From NCBI GenBank assembly GCA_947383005.1, contig CANDBT010000002.1, positions 62,001 to 126,000 on the forward strand: a stretch of 64,000 nucleotides of DNA, written 5' to 3'. Position 1 is the stretch's first letter. Each line of letters opens with the position of its first letter. Source of the DNA: an uncultured bacterium (lineage in GTDB: Bacteria > Bacillota > Clostridia > Lachnospirales > Lachnospiraceae). Position numbers and translations under genes: made by a program. Positions 1 through 8,508 of this stretch are shown one piece after another. The notes beneath the pieces were generated by a model, which was not told the origin of the DNA, made no database searches, and worked only from the letters and a program-made list of their open reading frames with translations.

Positions 1-1434
1 CTGGCTGACTGCCTCATCCTGTCCGAAAATCTGTTGTTTGAGGTTTCCTTCCAGCAAAGCCAGCTTCTCTGTCTCATCTTTTTCCACCACTCCCATGGGA
101 ATATTGCAGGTTTTTGACAACATCTGATCAATCAGACCTTTACCCACCGTCTGACTTTTTTGGCTGAGCGGATGAAGCTTACGATATGCTCCCGCCTCAT
201 CCAGCAGATCAATCGCTTTATCCGGGAAAAAACGCTCGTTAATATAGCGCCCGCTTACTTCCACGGTATGTTCCAACACCCCGGCGCCGTATTTCACCCC
301 ATGGAATTTCTCATATCCCGGTTTCAATCCTTTTAAAATAGCCACTGTTTCTTCCCGGGAAGGTTCCTTAACATCCACATTGCCAAACCGCCGTACCAGG
401 CTTTTGCTGTTGGAAATATGCTTTTTATACTCTTCATAAGTAGTAGCGCCCATAACGCGGATATGGCCCGCGGCCAAATATGGTTTCAGCAGATTGGCAA
501 CATCAAGGCTCCCTCCGTTTACTGCCCCTGCCCCTACAATATTGTGAATTTCATCCAGATAGAGAATCGGCTGTTCCTCCCGGGACAAACCATCCATAAT
601 TTCCTTGAACCGTTTCTCAAAATCTCCCCGGTACTGTGTTCCGGCCAGCATTCCCCCTAAATCGAGAGCATAAATCCTGGCATTTTTGAGCTGATCCGGC
701 ACCTGGCCCTTCTCAATCCTCTGCGCCAGGCCATATGCCAAAGCAGTCTTTCCCACCCCCGGCTCCCCGATATGAAGTACATTATTTTTATCTTTGCGGC
801 AAAGGATCTGAATCGTCCTCTCCAATTCCTCTTCCCGGCCGATAAGGGGATTCTGCTTTTTACCTGTTTCATTCATATCTTCCACAAAGCTTTTCCATTT
901 CCCCTGTTTGTACAGTTTTTCTTCCTCCCCGCCGCTTTGATCCCAGCTTTCTTCCCATTCCCCCTCCTGTTCCTTATCGGGAAACTGGGGGGGATTATTC
1001 CGTTCTGCCGCCAGGCTTTCCCTTGACAAATCGCCCAACAGTTCAAGTAAATCCACATCCTGAAGCGCCAGATAATAAACTCCATAACAGTCTTCCAACT
1101 GCAGAACTGCCGCCAGCAGATGGCTCACATCTACTGCCGGCCTGCTGCTGGACACGGCTTGCCGTTCCGCCAGATACAAAACCCTTTCTGTGTCTGCCGT
1201 CAGCCTTACCTGTCCTTCGTCAGATGACACACCTGCCTGTTTTTGGATAAATTCTTCAATATCTTTTCTGAGCTTCTCTATGCTGCCCCCTCCTGCTTCA
1301 TATTCCTGACAGAAATCCTCATCAAAAGTCAGCCCATAGATTAAATGTTCCGGCATAAAGTAGCGATGTCCTTTTTCCCGCGCCAGCTCTACGGCACGCT
1401 CCATCACTCTCTGCATATTTCCCGTAAATTCCAT
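1..1434 (-). CDS. clpA: ATP-dependent Clp protease ATP-binding subunit ClpA (3' end beyond window)
   Basis: N-terminal 478 residues of a Clp/Hsp100 AAA+ unfoldase that feeds substrates to ClpP in the cytoplasm. The frame is open to the left window edge, so the C-terminal part, including the second AAA domain, is missing here. Residues 1-145 look like the Clp N-domain, where ClpS docks. The first AAA module has Walker A GEPGVGKT near residue 222 and Walker B ILYLDEIH near 288. The chosen start is the ATG at 1434, with MEFTGNMQRVMERAV typical of ClpA N-termini. clpS lies immediately upstream on the same strand, 22 bp away, the usual adaptor-unfoldase operon. That neighbour and the N-domain favour ClpA over ClpC. 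The identification is firm; the truncation comes from the window, not the gene. Confidence 0.93.
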   Translation of the reverse strand, partial: MEFTGNMQRVMERAVELAREKGHRYFMPEHLIYGLTFDEDFCQEYEAGGGSIEKLRKDIEEFIQKQAGVSSDEGQVRLTADTERVLYLAERQAVSSSRPAVDVSHLLAAVLQLEDCYGVYYLALQDVDLLELLGDLSRESLAAERNNPPQFPDKEQEGEWEESWDQSGGEEEKLYKQGKWKSFVEDMNETGKKQNPLIGREEELERTIQILCRKDKNNVLHIGEPGVGKTALAYGLAQRIEKGQVPDQLKNARIYALDLGGMLAGTQYRGDFEKRFKEIMDGLSREEQPILYLDEIHNIVGAGAVNGGSLDVANLLKPYLAAGHIRVMGATTYEEYKKHISNSKSLVRRFGNVDVKEPSREETVAILKGLKPGYEKFHGVKYGAGVLEHTVEVSGRYINERFFPDKAIDLLDEAGAYRKLHPLSQKSQTVGKGLIDQMLSKTCNIPMGVVEKDETEKLALLEGNLKQQIFGQDEAVSQ

Positions 1435-1456
1435 CTTGCTATCTCCTGAAACTTTC

Positions 1457-1759
1457 TCACGGCTGGCAGACAGCCTCCACTTTCAGCGGATATCCTTCTT
1501 CCCTGGCCATGGATACTGCTTCCGCCGCTTTTGTGCAGGCAATATCTTTAGGGTAAACACCGGCAACGGCATAATTTCCCTTATGGATATCCAGCATCAG
1601 TGATACTGCCGCTGCCTTTTCCTTATCAAAAATACGAACCAAGACCTCAACCACAAAATCCATGGGGGTAAAATCATCATTATAAATCCAGACCTGATAC
1701 TGCCTGGGAATCTTTATCCGGTTTTGCGTCTGCTCCCGCTGCTTTTCCTTTACCGCCAT
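1457..1759 (-). CDS. clpS: ATP-dependent Clp protease adaptor ClpS
   Basis: A 100-residue protein, the normal length for ClpS, which binds the ClpA N-domain and delivers N-degron substrates. The family hallmark is visible: a basic N-terminal tail, then YQVWIYNDDFTPMDFVVEVL (the NDD/T-P-M-x-F-V core around residues 27-36), and a GVYPKDIACTKA segment in place of the more common GVFTRDVAETK. The start ATG at 1759 is preceded by AGGAGG with good spacing. It is the first gene before clpA in the same direction, so the two are probably co-transcribed and translated in similar amounts. Confidence 0.93.
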   Translation of the reverse strand: MAVKEKQREQTQNRIKIPRQYQVWIYNDDFTPMDFVVEVLVRIFDKEKAAAVSLMLDIHKGNYAVAGVYPKDIACTKAAEAVSMAREEGYPLKVEAVCQP

Positions 1760-1771
1760 GATATCCTCCTG

Positions 1772-2791
1772 CTAGTTAAACCCATAAAACTTTTGTGTAA
1801 TTTTGTAAGCGCCGATAGATACTTTCCTCCCGCCTTTTCCCGGAAGATTGGTCCCCTGCCCCAAAAATCCCCAGCGCAGCCGCAAAAACAGCGGAAAATT
1901 CTTCTTGCGCAGATAATGCCACAATTCTTTTTTCTTAGCCATATTCTCCTCCGTTCCGGAGCGAATCGCCAATATGGAGGCAATAATCATCATAATTTCC
2001 AAATACCGCACCATATAGTGCCGCAGCTTGCGGCTTTTCACCTTCGATAAATCACAGCAGTCCAACATCAATTTAGTCACCAAAACCTGCTGGTCAATCC
2101 GTCCGATCATCACATCTTCATTGACCGACTGATCGGCTCTTCCGATAAAATAGCGATAAAAATTCACATCCAGATAATACAAAGTTTTCACATAAGGAAG
2201 GGGGTGATATACAAAAATATTATCTACATAAAATGTGTGTTTAGGCAGATTAAGCCCGCTTTCCCGCAGCATTTCCGTCCGGTAAACCACCGAATGCATT
2301 AAAATGTATTGGCCCAGGATAAACACCTTCACCTCGTCCCAGGTGATTAATTTGCCTTTGGGAAGGGCCGTTCTGTATTGAATGACCCTTTTATGCTTTG
2401 CCCCCTGCTTCTCATACACAAAGTTTGTCACCAGCATATCCAGGGTTTGATCCCCTTCGGCAAAACTTCTCAGCACCTTAAGCACTTCCTGATATGCTTC
2501 GGCATTGACCCAGTCATCACTGTCCACTACCTTAAAGAAATAACCTGTAGCCTCCCGAAGCCCTGCATTGACAGCTTCTCCATGACCACCGTTCTCCTGA
2601 TGGATTGCCCGGCAGATTCCCGGATATTTTTTTTCATACTCATCGGCAATCTCTCCGGTCCGATCCTTAAACGAACCGTCGTCCACAATCAGTATTTCCA
2701 CCTGATCTCCGCCAGGAAGCAGGGAATCAATGCATTTCCTCATATAAGCTTCCGAATTATAGCATGGTATCGCTATGGTTAATAATTTCAC
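1772..2791 (-). CDS. Glycosyltransferase family 2
   Basis: A 339-residue GT-A fold glycosyltransferase that probably transfers a sugar from a nucleotide donor onto a cell-envelope acceptor. The N-terminus reads LTIAIPCYNSEAYMRKCIDS, followed by the donor-binding DDGS at residues 37-40 and the metal-binding D-x-D region VVDSDDW around 90-93. No membrane segment is evident, so it is expected to be cytoplasmic or peripheral. The start is a GTG at 2791 with AAGGAAAAG upstream. It ends 12 bp before clpS begins, so it may be transcribed with clpS-clpA, although its role is unrelated. The exact sugar and acceptor cannot be told from sequence. Confidence 0.87.
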   Translation of the reverse strand: MKLLTIAIPCYNSEAYMRKCIDSLLPGGDQVEILIVDDGSFKDRTGEIADEYEKKYPGICRAIHQENGGHGEAVNAGLREATGYFFKVVDSDDWVNAEAYQEVLKVLRSFAEGDQTLDMLVTNFVYEKQGAKHKRVIQYRTALPKGKLITWDEVKVFILGQYILMHSVVYRTEMLRESGLNLPKHTFYVDNIFVYHPLPYVKTLYYLDVNFYRYFIGRADQSVNEDVMIGRIDQQVLVTKLMLDCCDLSKVKSRKLRHYMVRYLEIMMIIASILAIRSGTEENMAKKKELWHYLRKKNFPLFLRLRWGFLGQGTNLPGKGGRKVSIGAYKITQKFYGFN

Positions 2792-2814
2792 GTCTTTTCC
2801 TTCCCTTCTTATCT

Positions 2815-3095
2815 TATGATATTGTGGTCAAAAAATATTTTGACCCCCTTTTGACACCTATGATACCACGGATTGCTCCGCATTTCATGCTCCCGTATCT
2901 CCGCTTCGCTACGGTCGGCGCTGGACAACCGTCCGCCGAACGTTTAGCGCCCTAAAACACCTCAAATTCGCTCATTTTTTCTGCGAAAAATGGCTACTTT
3001 TCGGTGTTTTTGCGGGTCACAAGTTCAAAAATCCTCTTGCAAGCAAGCTTGCATCGGATTTTTTGACCTTTTGACCCTGGTATCATCATCATCTT
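2815..3095. repeat. Inverted palindromic element overlapping the CPBP protease 3' end
   Basis: The left part reads ATGATATTGTGGTCAAAA and the right end, in inverse orientation, GATGATACCAGGGTCAAAAG, so the element is bounded by related inverted sequences. Inside are TTTTTGCGGG-type hairpins and a GCAAGCAAGCTTGC palindrome also found in the family D repeats at 23.3 and 25.8 kb. The last 30 or so codons and the stop of the CPBP protease lie within it. It fills most of the gap between the protease and the glycosyltransferase. Confidence 0.55.
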
Positions 3096-3818
3096 ACTGC
3101 ATGCAGTGAAAAACAGGGCGCCGCCCACGAACGCCGCAACTGCCAGCCGGGCCGGCTGCATTTTTCCGTATTGCAGAGAAAAATGGCTGGTCATCACCAC
3201 AGCCGTCACATTAGCGGTAGCGTGAAATAACCAACAAGCCAAAATGCTGTCGGTTATTTCAAAAAGCACAGCCAAAAATATACCCATTAAAAACGCATAA
3301 AGCCCTTGAAGCAGATTGCCATGGTACAAACCAAAACACAGCGCCGATAAAAAAACAGCCGCTCCGGCTGGCAGCTCTTGCCGCACCTGGTAATATCCCA
3401 ATCCCCGGAACACCAGTTCTTCTGCCGCCGGTATCACTATACCCATGCCAATAAGCTGAATGGCAAGCGGCGGATGATACAAAATCCGGCTTACCTCGCC
3501 ATATTCTTCCCATGACAGCGGAAGAAAACTTAACAAAGCATTAAAAAACAGACAGGTGCCCACTCCGGACACCACAATCCAGAATATCGGGCAAAACATG
3601 GTTTTCCCTCCGCCTCCACGGCGTCTTCTGGCAAAATAATATTCCCCCCCCAACAGCAACGAAGCTAATCCGGCCGACAAGGCAGTAAGCGGCAGCATCT
3701 GTTCTTCTGCTGCCTGGCCGCACAAAACTCCCCAACCGGCAAATACCAATTCACTTATCGCGGCATAAATGCATAGAGGGAAAATCATATACCACAGTAT
3801 TAATATTATCTTTTTCAT
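2994..3818 (-). CDS. CPBP family intramembrane glutamic endopeptidase
   Basis: A 274-residue polytopic membrane protein of the CAAX protease/bacteriocin-processing (Abi) family. The three family motifs are visible: AAEELVFRG at residues 131-139 (catalytic Glu pair at 133-134 and Arg138), CFGLYHGN with His166, and CWLFHATAN with His199. Several hydrophobic segments precede and surround them. The start ATG at 3818 follows GAGG. The C-terminal tail from about residue 247 (GSKGQKIRCKLACKRIF...) is hydrophilic and is encoded by a palindromic repeat element, so the original gene probably ended earlier and the element now supplies the stop. Substrate unknown; members process prenylated proteins or peptides, or confer bacteriocin immunity. 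Confidence 0.88.
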   Translation of the reverse strand: MKKIILILWYMIFPLCIYAAISELVFAGWGVLCGQAAEEQMLPLTALSAGLASLLLGGEYYFARRRRGGGGKTMFCPIFWIVVSGVGTCLFFNALLSFLPLSWEEYGEVSRILYHPPLAIQLIGMGIVIPAAEELVFRGLGYYQVRQELPAGAAVFLSALCFGLYHGNLLQGLYAFLMGIFLAVLFEITDSILACWLFHATANVTAVVMTSHFSLQYGKMQPARLAVAAFVGGALFFTACSKMMMIPGSKGQKIRCKLACKRIFELVTRKNTEK

Positions 3819-3847
3819 GTGCCCTCACCAAGTATAGCACAAATCAG

Positions 3848-3876
3848 TTGCATTTTTCCAGTAGAAACACTATAAT
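3848..3876 (+). promoter_or_regulatory. Sigma-A-type promoter of carbamate kinase
   Basis: TTGCAT (3848-3853), a 17-bp spacer and a perfect TATAAT (3871-3876). It lies about 135 bp upstream of the arcC start and points towards it. The leader it would produce contains the inverted repeat at 3895-3993. Confidence 0.7.
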
Positions 3877-3894
3877 ATACGATAATAATACTAA

Positions 3895-3993
3895 CAGTTC
3901 AGACGGCGGGAAATTTAACATCGAATGGACATTCCAGCTTTTGTCCGGCGTAGACGGGCGAGAAGATACCCGTCTGAACTGTTTCTACCCATA
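3895..3993. repeat. Palindromic element in the arcC leader (family D related)
   Basis: The ends ACAGTTCAGACGG and CCGTCTGAACTGT are complementary, and the inside carries GTCCGGCGTAGACGGGCGAGAAGATACCC, which resembles the family D unit at 25.87 kb. It sits between the arcC promoter and its ribosome binding site, so it would form a large hairpin in the 5' UTR. Confidence 0.55.
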
Positions 3994-4011
3994 TGAGAAA
4001 GAGGTAAATTT

Positions 4012-4944
4012 ATGGCTAAGAAACGAATTGTCATGGCTTTAGGCCATAAGGCTCTTGGAACCAATCTTCCCGAACAGAAGGCTGCTGTCACAGAGATGGC
4101 TAAAGTAACTGCCGATTTTATCCAAAACGGATGGCAGGTATCCATAACCCACAGCAACGCTCCCCAGGTCGGTATGATTCATACCGCCATGAACGAATTT
4201 TCCCGGCAACACGAAGGCTTTACCGCTGCACCTATGTCCGTCTGCTCAGCCATGAGCCAGGGATACATCGGATACGACCTGCAAAACGGCATCCGCTCGG
4301 AACTTATCCGCCGCGGTATCTATAAACCGGTATCCACAATTTTAACTCAGGTGACAGTCAATCCTTATGATGACTCTTTCTATACCCCGGTTAAAAGAAT
4401 CGGACGTTTTATGAACCGTGAAGAAGCCGGACAAGAAGAAGCCAAGGGGAATTATGTAACCCATATTCCTGGCAAAGGATGGCAGCGAATCGTGGCTGCT
4501 CCCCGCCCCGTAGCCATCGTGGAGATTGATGCCATTCGGGCGCTGCTGGACGCAGACCAGATTGTCATTTGTTGCGGGGGAGGCGGTATTCCTGTCCTGG
4601 AACAGGGAAGCCGTCTGAAGGGCGCCAGCGCAGTCATTGAAAAAGACTTGGCCGCAGGTCTGCTCGCCAAAGAAGTCGATGCCGACGTGCTGATGATTCT
4701 TACCAGTGTCGCCAATGTAACCCTTGATTATGGCACGGCTCAGGAAAAGCCGATCAGCCATATGACTGCTCAGGAAGCCGAGGAATTTATCCGTCAAGGC
4801 CATTTTGAATTTGCCTCCATGCTGCCTAAAGTCGATGCCGCCATATCTTTTATCAAATCCGGAAAAGGGCGCAGCGCCATTATCACTTCCCTGGACAAAG
4901 CCTGGGACGCCATCGACGGTAAGTCCGGAACGGTCATCGAGTAA
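4012..4944 (+). CDS. arcC: Carbamate kinase
   Basis: A 310-residue amino-acid-kinase-fold enzyme that makes ATP from carbamoyl phosphate and ADP in fermentative arginine, agmatine or purine breakdown. The N-terminus VMALGHKALGTNLPEQ matches the clostridial form of the nucleotide-binding glycine loop. IVICCGGGGIPV near residues 184-195 and the VTLDYGTAQEKPI segment near 236-250 are family hallmarks. The length is normal. The start ATG follows GAAAGAGG. No arginine deiminase or ornithine carbamoyltransferase gene is next to it, so it is an isolated copy with its own promoter. The neighbour downstream (hflC) is convergent. Confidence 0.93.
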   Translation: MAKKRIVMALGHKALGTNLPEQKAAVTEMAKVTADFIQNGWQVSITHSNAPQVGMIHTAMNEFSRQHEGFTAAPMSVCSAMSQGYIGYDLQNGIRSELIRRGIYKPVSTILTQVTVNPYDDSFYTPVKRIGRFMNREEAGQEEAKGNYVTHIPGKGWQRIVAAPRPVAIVEIDAIRALLDADQIVICCGGGGIPVLEQGSRLKGASAVIEKDLAAGLLAKEVDADVLMILTSVANVTLDYGTAQEKPISHMTAQEAEEFIRQGHFEFASMLPKVDAAISFIKSGKGRSAIITSLDKAWDAIDGKSGTVIE

Positions 4945-4994
4945 TCTCTGTATTTATCTTTTCTCTGCATTTGCCCGTAAAATATGAATCCTGC

Positions 4995-5035
4995 ATAACC
5001 GTTCATCCGGTTCTTCTTGCCGTCTGAACGGTTAT
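4995..5035. terminator. Hairpin between convergent arcC and hflC
   Basis: Perfect 11-bp inverted repeat ATAACCGTTCA/TGAACGGTTAT with a 19-nt loop, placed between the stops of two convergent genes. The U-run is poor, so bidirectional termination is likely but not certain. Confidence 0.5.
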
Positions 5036-5042
5036 TCAATCA

Positions 5043-5912
5043 TCAATATCCGTAAAATACCTGGGCCATAGGTGAATCCTTATCCAAAATCAGTGTATTA
5101 TTCCCGTTTTTCAGAGCTGTCTTTGCCGCATCCAATGAGCGGACAAAATTATAAAAATCCGCTTTGCTGGCGTCATTGTAAGCATTGGATAAAATCTGCA
5201 TATATTGGGCTTCACCTTCCGCTTTAATCTTTTCTGCCTCGGCCAGAGCCTGGGATTTCATCACCGACACTTCTTTTGTGGTGTCATTTTTAATTTTCTG
5301 GGCAGAAGAATTGCCCTGAGCCGTATATGAAGCAGCAATATTGTTTCGTTCGGAAATCATTCTCTCATATACGGCCTGTTTATTATCATCCGGCATATCC
5401 AGGGATTTCGTTTCCACAGCTAATATTTCAATCCCGTATTCACCCAGGGAATTGCCGATATTGCTGCGGATATCCAGCGCCAGTTTACCATCCCTGTTTT
5501 CAATAATCTCTGTTTGATCCATATTGGAAATCACCGATTTCATGGATGAAAAGACCGAGGCGGATATGCGCGCCTGCGCTTGTGCCACCTGCCCGTTTAA
5601 ATGGCGGGTAAAAAGCACCGGATCAGAAATCTTCCACAATACAAAGGCATCGGCAATCATACTCTTTTTATCCTTGGTAATCACATCCGATTTAGGGATA
5701 TCATAAAGCTGCAGATTTTTGGGTACTGCCGTGCTGGACTGGATAAAAGGAATGCGAAAAGACACCCCCGGCACATCCGTTACCCGAACGATTTCCCCAA
5801 ATTGGCGCACCAGCTTGTATTCATTGGGATATGTGATGACAAGGGAGTTAAAAAATGCCACCAGCAAAACGAAACCAATCAAACCTGTTGTTATTTTTTT
5901 CATTATTTTCAT
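5043..5912 (-). CDS. hflC: Band-7/SPFH protein HflC
   Basis: A 289-residue SPFH-domain membrane protein, the partner of HflK. The complex encloses and modulates the FtsH protease in bacteria that have been studied. It has one N-terminal membrane anchor (TTGLIGFVLLVAFFNSLVI, about residues 7-25), then the SPFH domain starting VRQFGEIVRVTDVPGVSFRIPF, then an alanine- and glutamate-rich helical region (KAEGEAQYMQILSNAYNDAS) typical of HflC. Its ATG overlaps the hflK stop by 4 bp, giving tight translational coupling. The C-terminus MAQVFYGY resembles other HflC tails. The function in this organism is inferred from the family. Confidence 0.9.
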   Translation of the reverse strand: MKIMKKITTGLIGFVLLVAFFNSLVITYPNEYKLVRQFGEIVRVTDVPGVSFRIPFIQSSTAVPKNLQLYDIPKSDVITKDKKSMIADAFVLWKISDPVLFTRHLNGQVAQAQARISASVFSSMKSVISNMDQTEIIENRDGKLALDIRSNIGNSLGEYGIEILAVETKSLDMPDDNKQAVYERMISERNNIAASYTAQGNSSAQKIKNDTTKEVSVMKSQALAEAEKIKAEGEAQYMQILSNAYNDASKADFYNFVRSLDAAKTALKNGNNTLILDKDSPMAQVFYGY

Positions 5913-7054
5913 TCTGCACCCTCCTGTCCGGAAGTCCCCTGGCTTTGCGTTTCCTGAACTGGTGTCTGCAAAGCCTCCGCAGCCTCCGCGCCCTGAGCCG
6001 GCACGGAAGAAAAGAAACTGTCCAACGGCAGCATTTTCTGCGTACCGCCTTCATCTACGATATAGATTTTCATTCCCGGCAAAAGTTCTTCCATGCTTTC
6101 ATAAAACATTCGCTGTCTGGTAATCAACGGATATTTACTATATTCTGCATACATCTGCTCAAAACGGGACACCTGGCCAGTAGCTTCATTAATCCTTGCC
6201 TCCTTCTCGGCTTCGGCATTTTTGATAATCTGGTCGCACTCCGCTTCGGCCTGGGGAATCTTTTCATTTCGATCCTTATTGGCATTATTAATCGCCGTTT
6301 CTTTTCCCTGCTTTGCATTTTCCACGTTTTTAAAAGCATCCATAACTGCCTTCGTGGGCGGAAACGCATCTTGTATGGTAATGTTCACCACCGACAGGCC
6401 GATATCCTCCGCAATCATCCGGTTAGTCAGCTTTTCCTTTATCTCCGATTGGATAGCCGCCTTTCCTGTAGTAATCACGTCGTCTACATCATGAATGCCT
6501 ACCGTATCTCGGATATACGATTGAGCCAGCATTTTCAGCGTTTCCTCCGGGCTTGTGGAAGCATACAGATATTTTACCGGGTCGTTGACCATATATTCCA
6601 GATAAAAATCCGTATCTACAAAATTGAAATCTCTGGTAATCATAATGGATTCTTCATCAATCCCCTCGCCGCTGTCGGCACTGTAGCCGATAGATATGCT
6701 TTTAATCCCTTTGGAGACAAAACGGACATACTGAATGAACGGGATTTTGGCATGCAGCCCGGCCGCTGTCACCGTCTCCGCTTTGCCCAGGGTCACTACC
6801 ACCGCATAGTTTTCTTCATCCAGCATATAAAAGGAATTAAGCCCCACCAAAGCCAGCAGCAATACTGCCAGAAACACCCCTGCCCCTTTAAACTTCATTT
6901 TCCTGCGTACCGGATTGCCGTCCGAATCAAATCGTTCCGGCCCTGGATTATTTCCCTGATTATTGTTCCTGAACCTTTGCCAAAACGAAGACTTTCGTTT
7001 TGGCGGATGATTTTGATGCAAATTGTCAAACGGATTTTGATTCATATTTTGCAT
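5909..7054 (-). CDS. hflK: Band-7/SPFH protein HflK
   Basis: A 381-residue HflK homologue. A basic cytoplasmic N-terminal segment (residues 1-50, with KRKSSFWQRFRNNNQ) precedes one membrane helix (AGVFLAVLLLALVGLNSFYML) and the SPFH domain beginning NYAVVVTLGKAETVTAAGLHAKIPF. A long helical stretch rich in Glu, Ala and Lys covers residues 225-300. The C-terminal tail is Ser/Gln/Glu-rich and probably disordered. It is followed directly by hflC. Alternative starts at 7054 and 7045 are 9 bp apart and cannot be told apart. About 140 bp containing a degraded repeat separates it from the AICAR formyltransferase gene, so it may have its own promoter. Confidence 0.9.
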   Translation of the reverse strand: MQNMNQNPFDNLHQNHPPKRKSSFWQRFRNNNQGNNPGPERFDSDGNPVRRKMKFKGAGVFLAVLLLALVGLNSFYMLDEENYAVVVTLGKAETVTAAGLHAKIPFIQYVRFVSKGIKSISIGYSADSGEGIDEESIMITRDFNFVDTDFYLEYMVNDPVKYLYASTSPEETLKMLAQSYIRDTVGIHDVDDVITTGKAAIQSEIKEKLTNRMIAEDIGLSVVNITIQDAFPPTKAVMDAFKNVENAKQGKETAINNANKDRNEKIPQAEAECDQIIKNAEAEKEARINEATGQVSRFEQMYAEYSKYPLITRQRMFYESMEELLPGMKIYIVDEGGTQKMLPLDSFFSSVPAQGAEAAEALQTPVQETQSQGTSGQEGAE

Positions 7055-7195
7055 TCTTCTTTCTTTCTTGTTTTTTCCTGCTCACCGCGCGGCCCATGCG
7101 CCGCTTCTGCGGCAACCTTCCTCTGCATGGATTTCTCTATTGTACCTTTAAGCGGCGGTTTATACAAGGTAAACCGTCCATTTTCTGCTTGATTT

Positions 7196-8374
7196 TTAAT
7201 GGTGGAACAGCCGGATTTTGGTAAACGCCATTACCATATGATATTTATTGCAAGTTTCAATCACTTGATCGTCACGCACCGAACCACCTGGCTGGGCAAT
7301 ATATTTTACCCCACTTTTATAAGCACGTTCGATATTATCGCCAAAGGGGAAGAACGCATCCGAACCAAGGGCCACGCCGCTCATCTGATCGAGCCAGGCC
7401 CGTTTTTCCTCTTCGGTAAACACCGGCGGTTTCTCCCGAAAAACCTTTTCCCATGCGCCGTCTTTCAATACATCCATATACTCGTTTCCGATATAGACAT
7501 CGATAGCATTGTCACGGTCCGCGCGCCGAATACCATCAACAAAAGGCAGGTTCAGTACCTGGGGCGCCTGACGCAAAAACCAGTTGTCCGCTTTCTGGCC
7601 TGCCAGCCTGGTACAATGCACCCGTGACTGCTGTCCCGCACCAATGCCAATCGCCTGCCCGCCTTTTGCATAACAAACCGAATTGGACTGCGTATACTTC
7701 AACGTAATCAAAGCAATAATCAAATCAATCTTCGCCTCATCGGGAAGATCCTTATTTTCCGTCACCAAATCAGCCAGCAAATCATTATTGATATCCAGGT
7801 CATTGCGGCCCTGCTCAAACACCACGCCAAACACTTGCTTGCGTTCTATCGGCTCCGGCTCATAGCTTTCATCCATCTCAATCACACAATAATTGCCATT
7901 CTTTTTTGACTGAAGAATCTGCAATGCTTCCGGCTCATATCCGGGAGCAATCACGCCATCCGATACTTCCCGTTTAATCAGCCTGGCCGTATCAACATCA
8001 CAGACATCCGATAAGGAAATGAAATCGCCAAAAGAGGACATCCGGTCTGCGCCTCTGGCACGGGCATAAGCGCTGGCTAAGGGAGACAGCTCCCCCATAT
8101 CATCCACCCAGTAAATTTTAGCCAGGGTTTGTGTGAGAGGCAAGCCTACAGCCGCGCCTGCGGGGGACACATGCTTAAAGGAAGCCGCCGCCGGAAGATT
8201 TGTCGCTTTTTTCAGTTCCCGCACCAACTGCCAGCCATTAAGGGCATCAAGAAGATTGATATACCCCGGCCTTCCGCTCAGCACACGGATTGGCAGTTTC
8301 TTTCCTTCATTCATAAATATTCTTGCCGGTTTTTGGTTCGGGTTGCAGCCATATTTTAATTCCATCTCGTTCAT
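7196..8374 (-). CDS. Stand-alone phosphoribosylaminoimidazolecarboxamide (AICAR) formyltransferase
   Basis: A 392-residue enzyme matching only the AICAR transformylase half of bifunctional PurH; there is no N-terminal IMP cyclohydrolase (MGS-like) domain. It starts directly with ELKYGCNPNQKPARIF, the sequence that normally opens the transformylase domain, and contains the AASFKHVSPAGAA segment with the catalytic Lys-His pair near residues 67-68. It transfers a formyl group from 10-formyl-THF to AICAR (ZMP) in purine synthesis. The missing activity is supplied by the IMP cyclohydrolase encoded at 10255-10968. A ZTP riboswitch at 11046-11160 heads the same strand, which fits because ZMP is this enzyme's substrate. 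The RBS is CGAGGAG. Confidence 0.92.
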   Translation of the reverse strand: MNEMELKYGCNPNQKPARIFMNEGKKLPIRVLSGRPGYINLLDALNGWQLVRELKKATNLPAAASFKHVSPAGAAVGLPLTQTLAKIYWVDDMGELSPLASAYARARGADRMSSFGDFISLSDVCDVDTARLIKREVSDGVIAPGYEPEALQILQSKKNGNYCVIEMDESYEPEPIERKQVFGVVFEQGRNDLDINNDLLADLVTENKDLPDEAKIDLIIALITLKYTQSNSVCYAKGGQAIGIGAGQQSRVHCTRLAGQKADNWFLRQAPQVLNLPFVDGIRRADRDNAIDVYIGNEYMDVLKDGAWEKVFREKPPVFTEEEKRAWLDQMSGVALGSDAFFPFGDNIERAYKSGVKYIAQPGGSVRDDQVIETCNKYHMVMAFTKIRLFHH

Positions 8375-8508
8375 TGTTTTATTCTCCTCGTTTTCTTTTA
8401 TTCTGTGCCCATTTCACCGTATTGTATGCCCGGTTTTTATCAGGCACACATGGATAAGGGCATCGTCCTCTGCCCGTTGCCTTCTGTCCAGCCATTCAAT
8501 TTGGCCTG

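Noticed and set aside
5855-7192. Long plus-strand ORF of 445 codons opposite hflK
   Set aside because: It is antisense to hflK/hflC, has no family resemblance, no RBS, and is His/Arg/Phe-rich as expected from the reverse of Glu/Lys-rich coding DNA.
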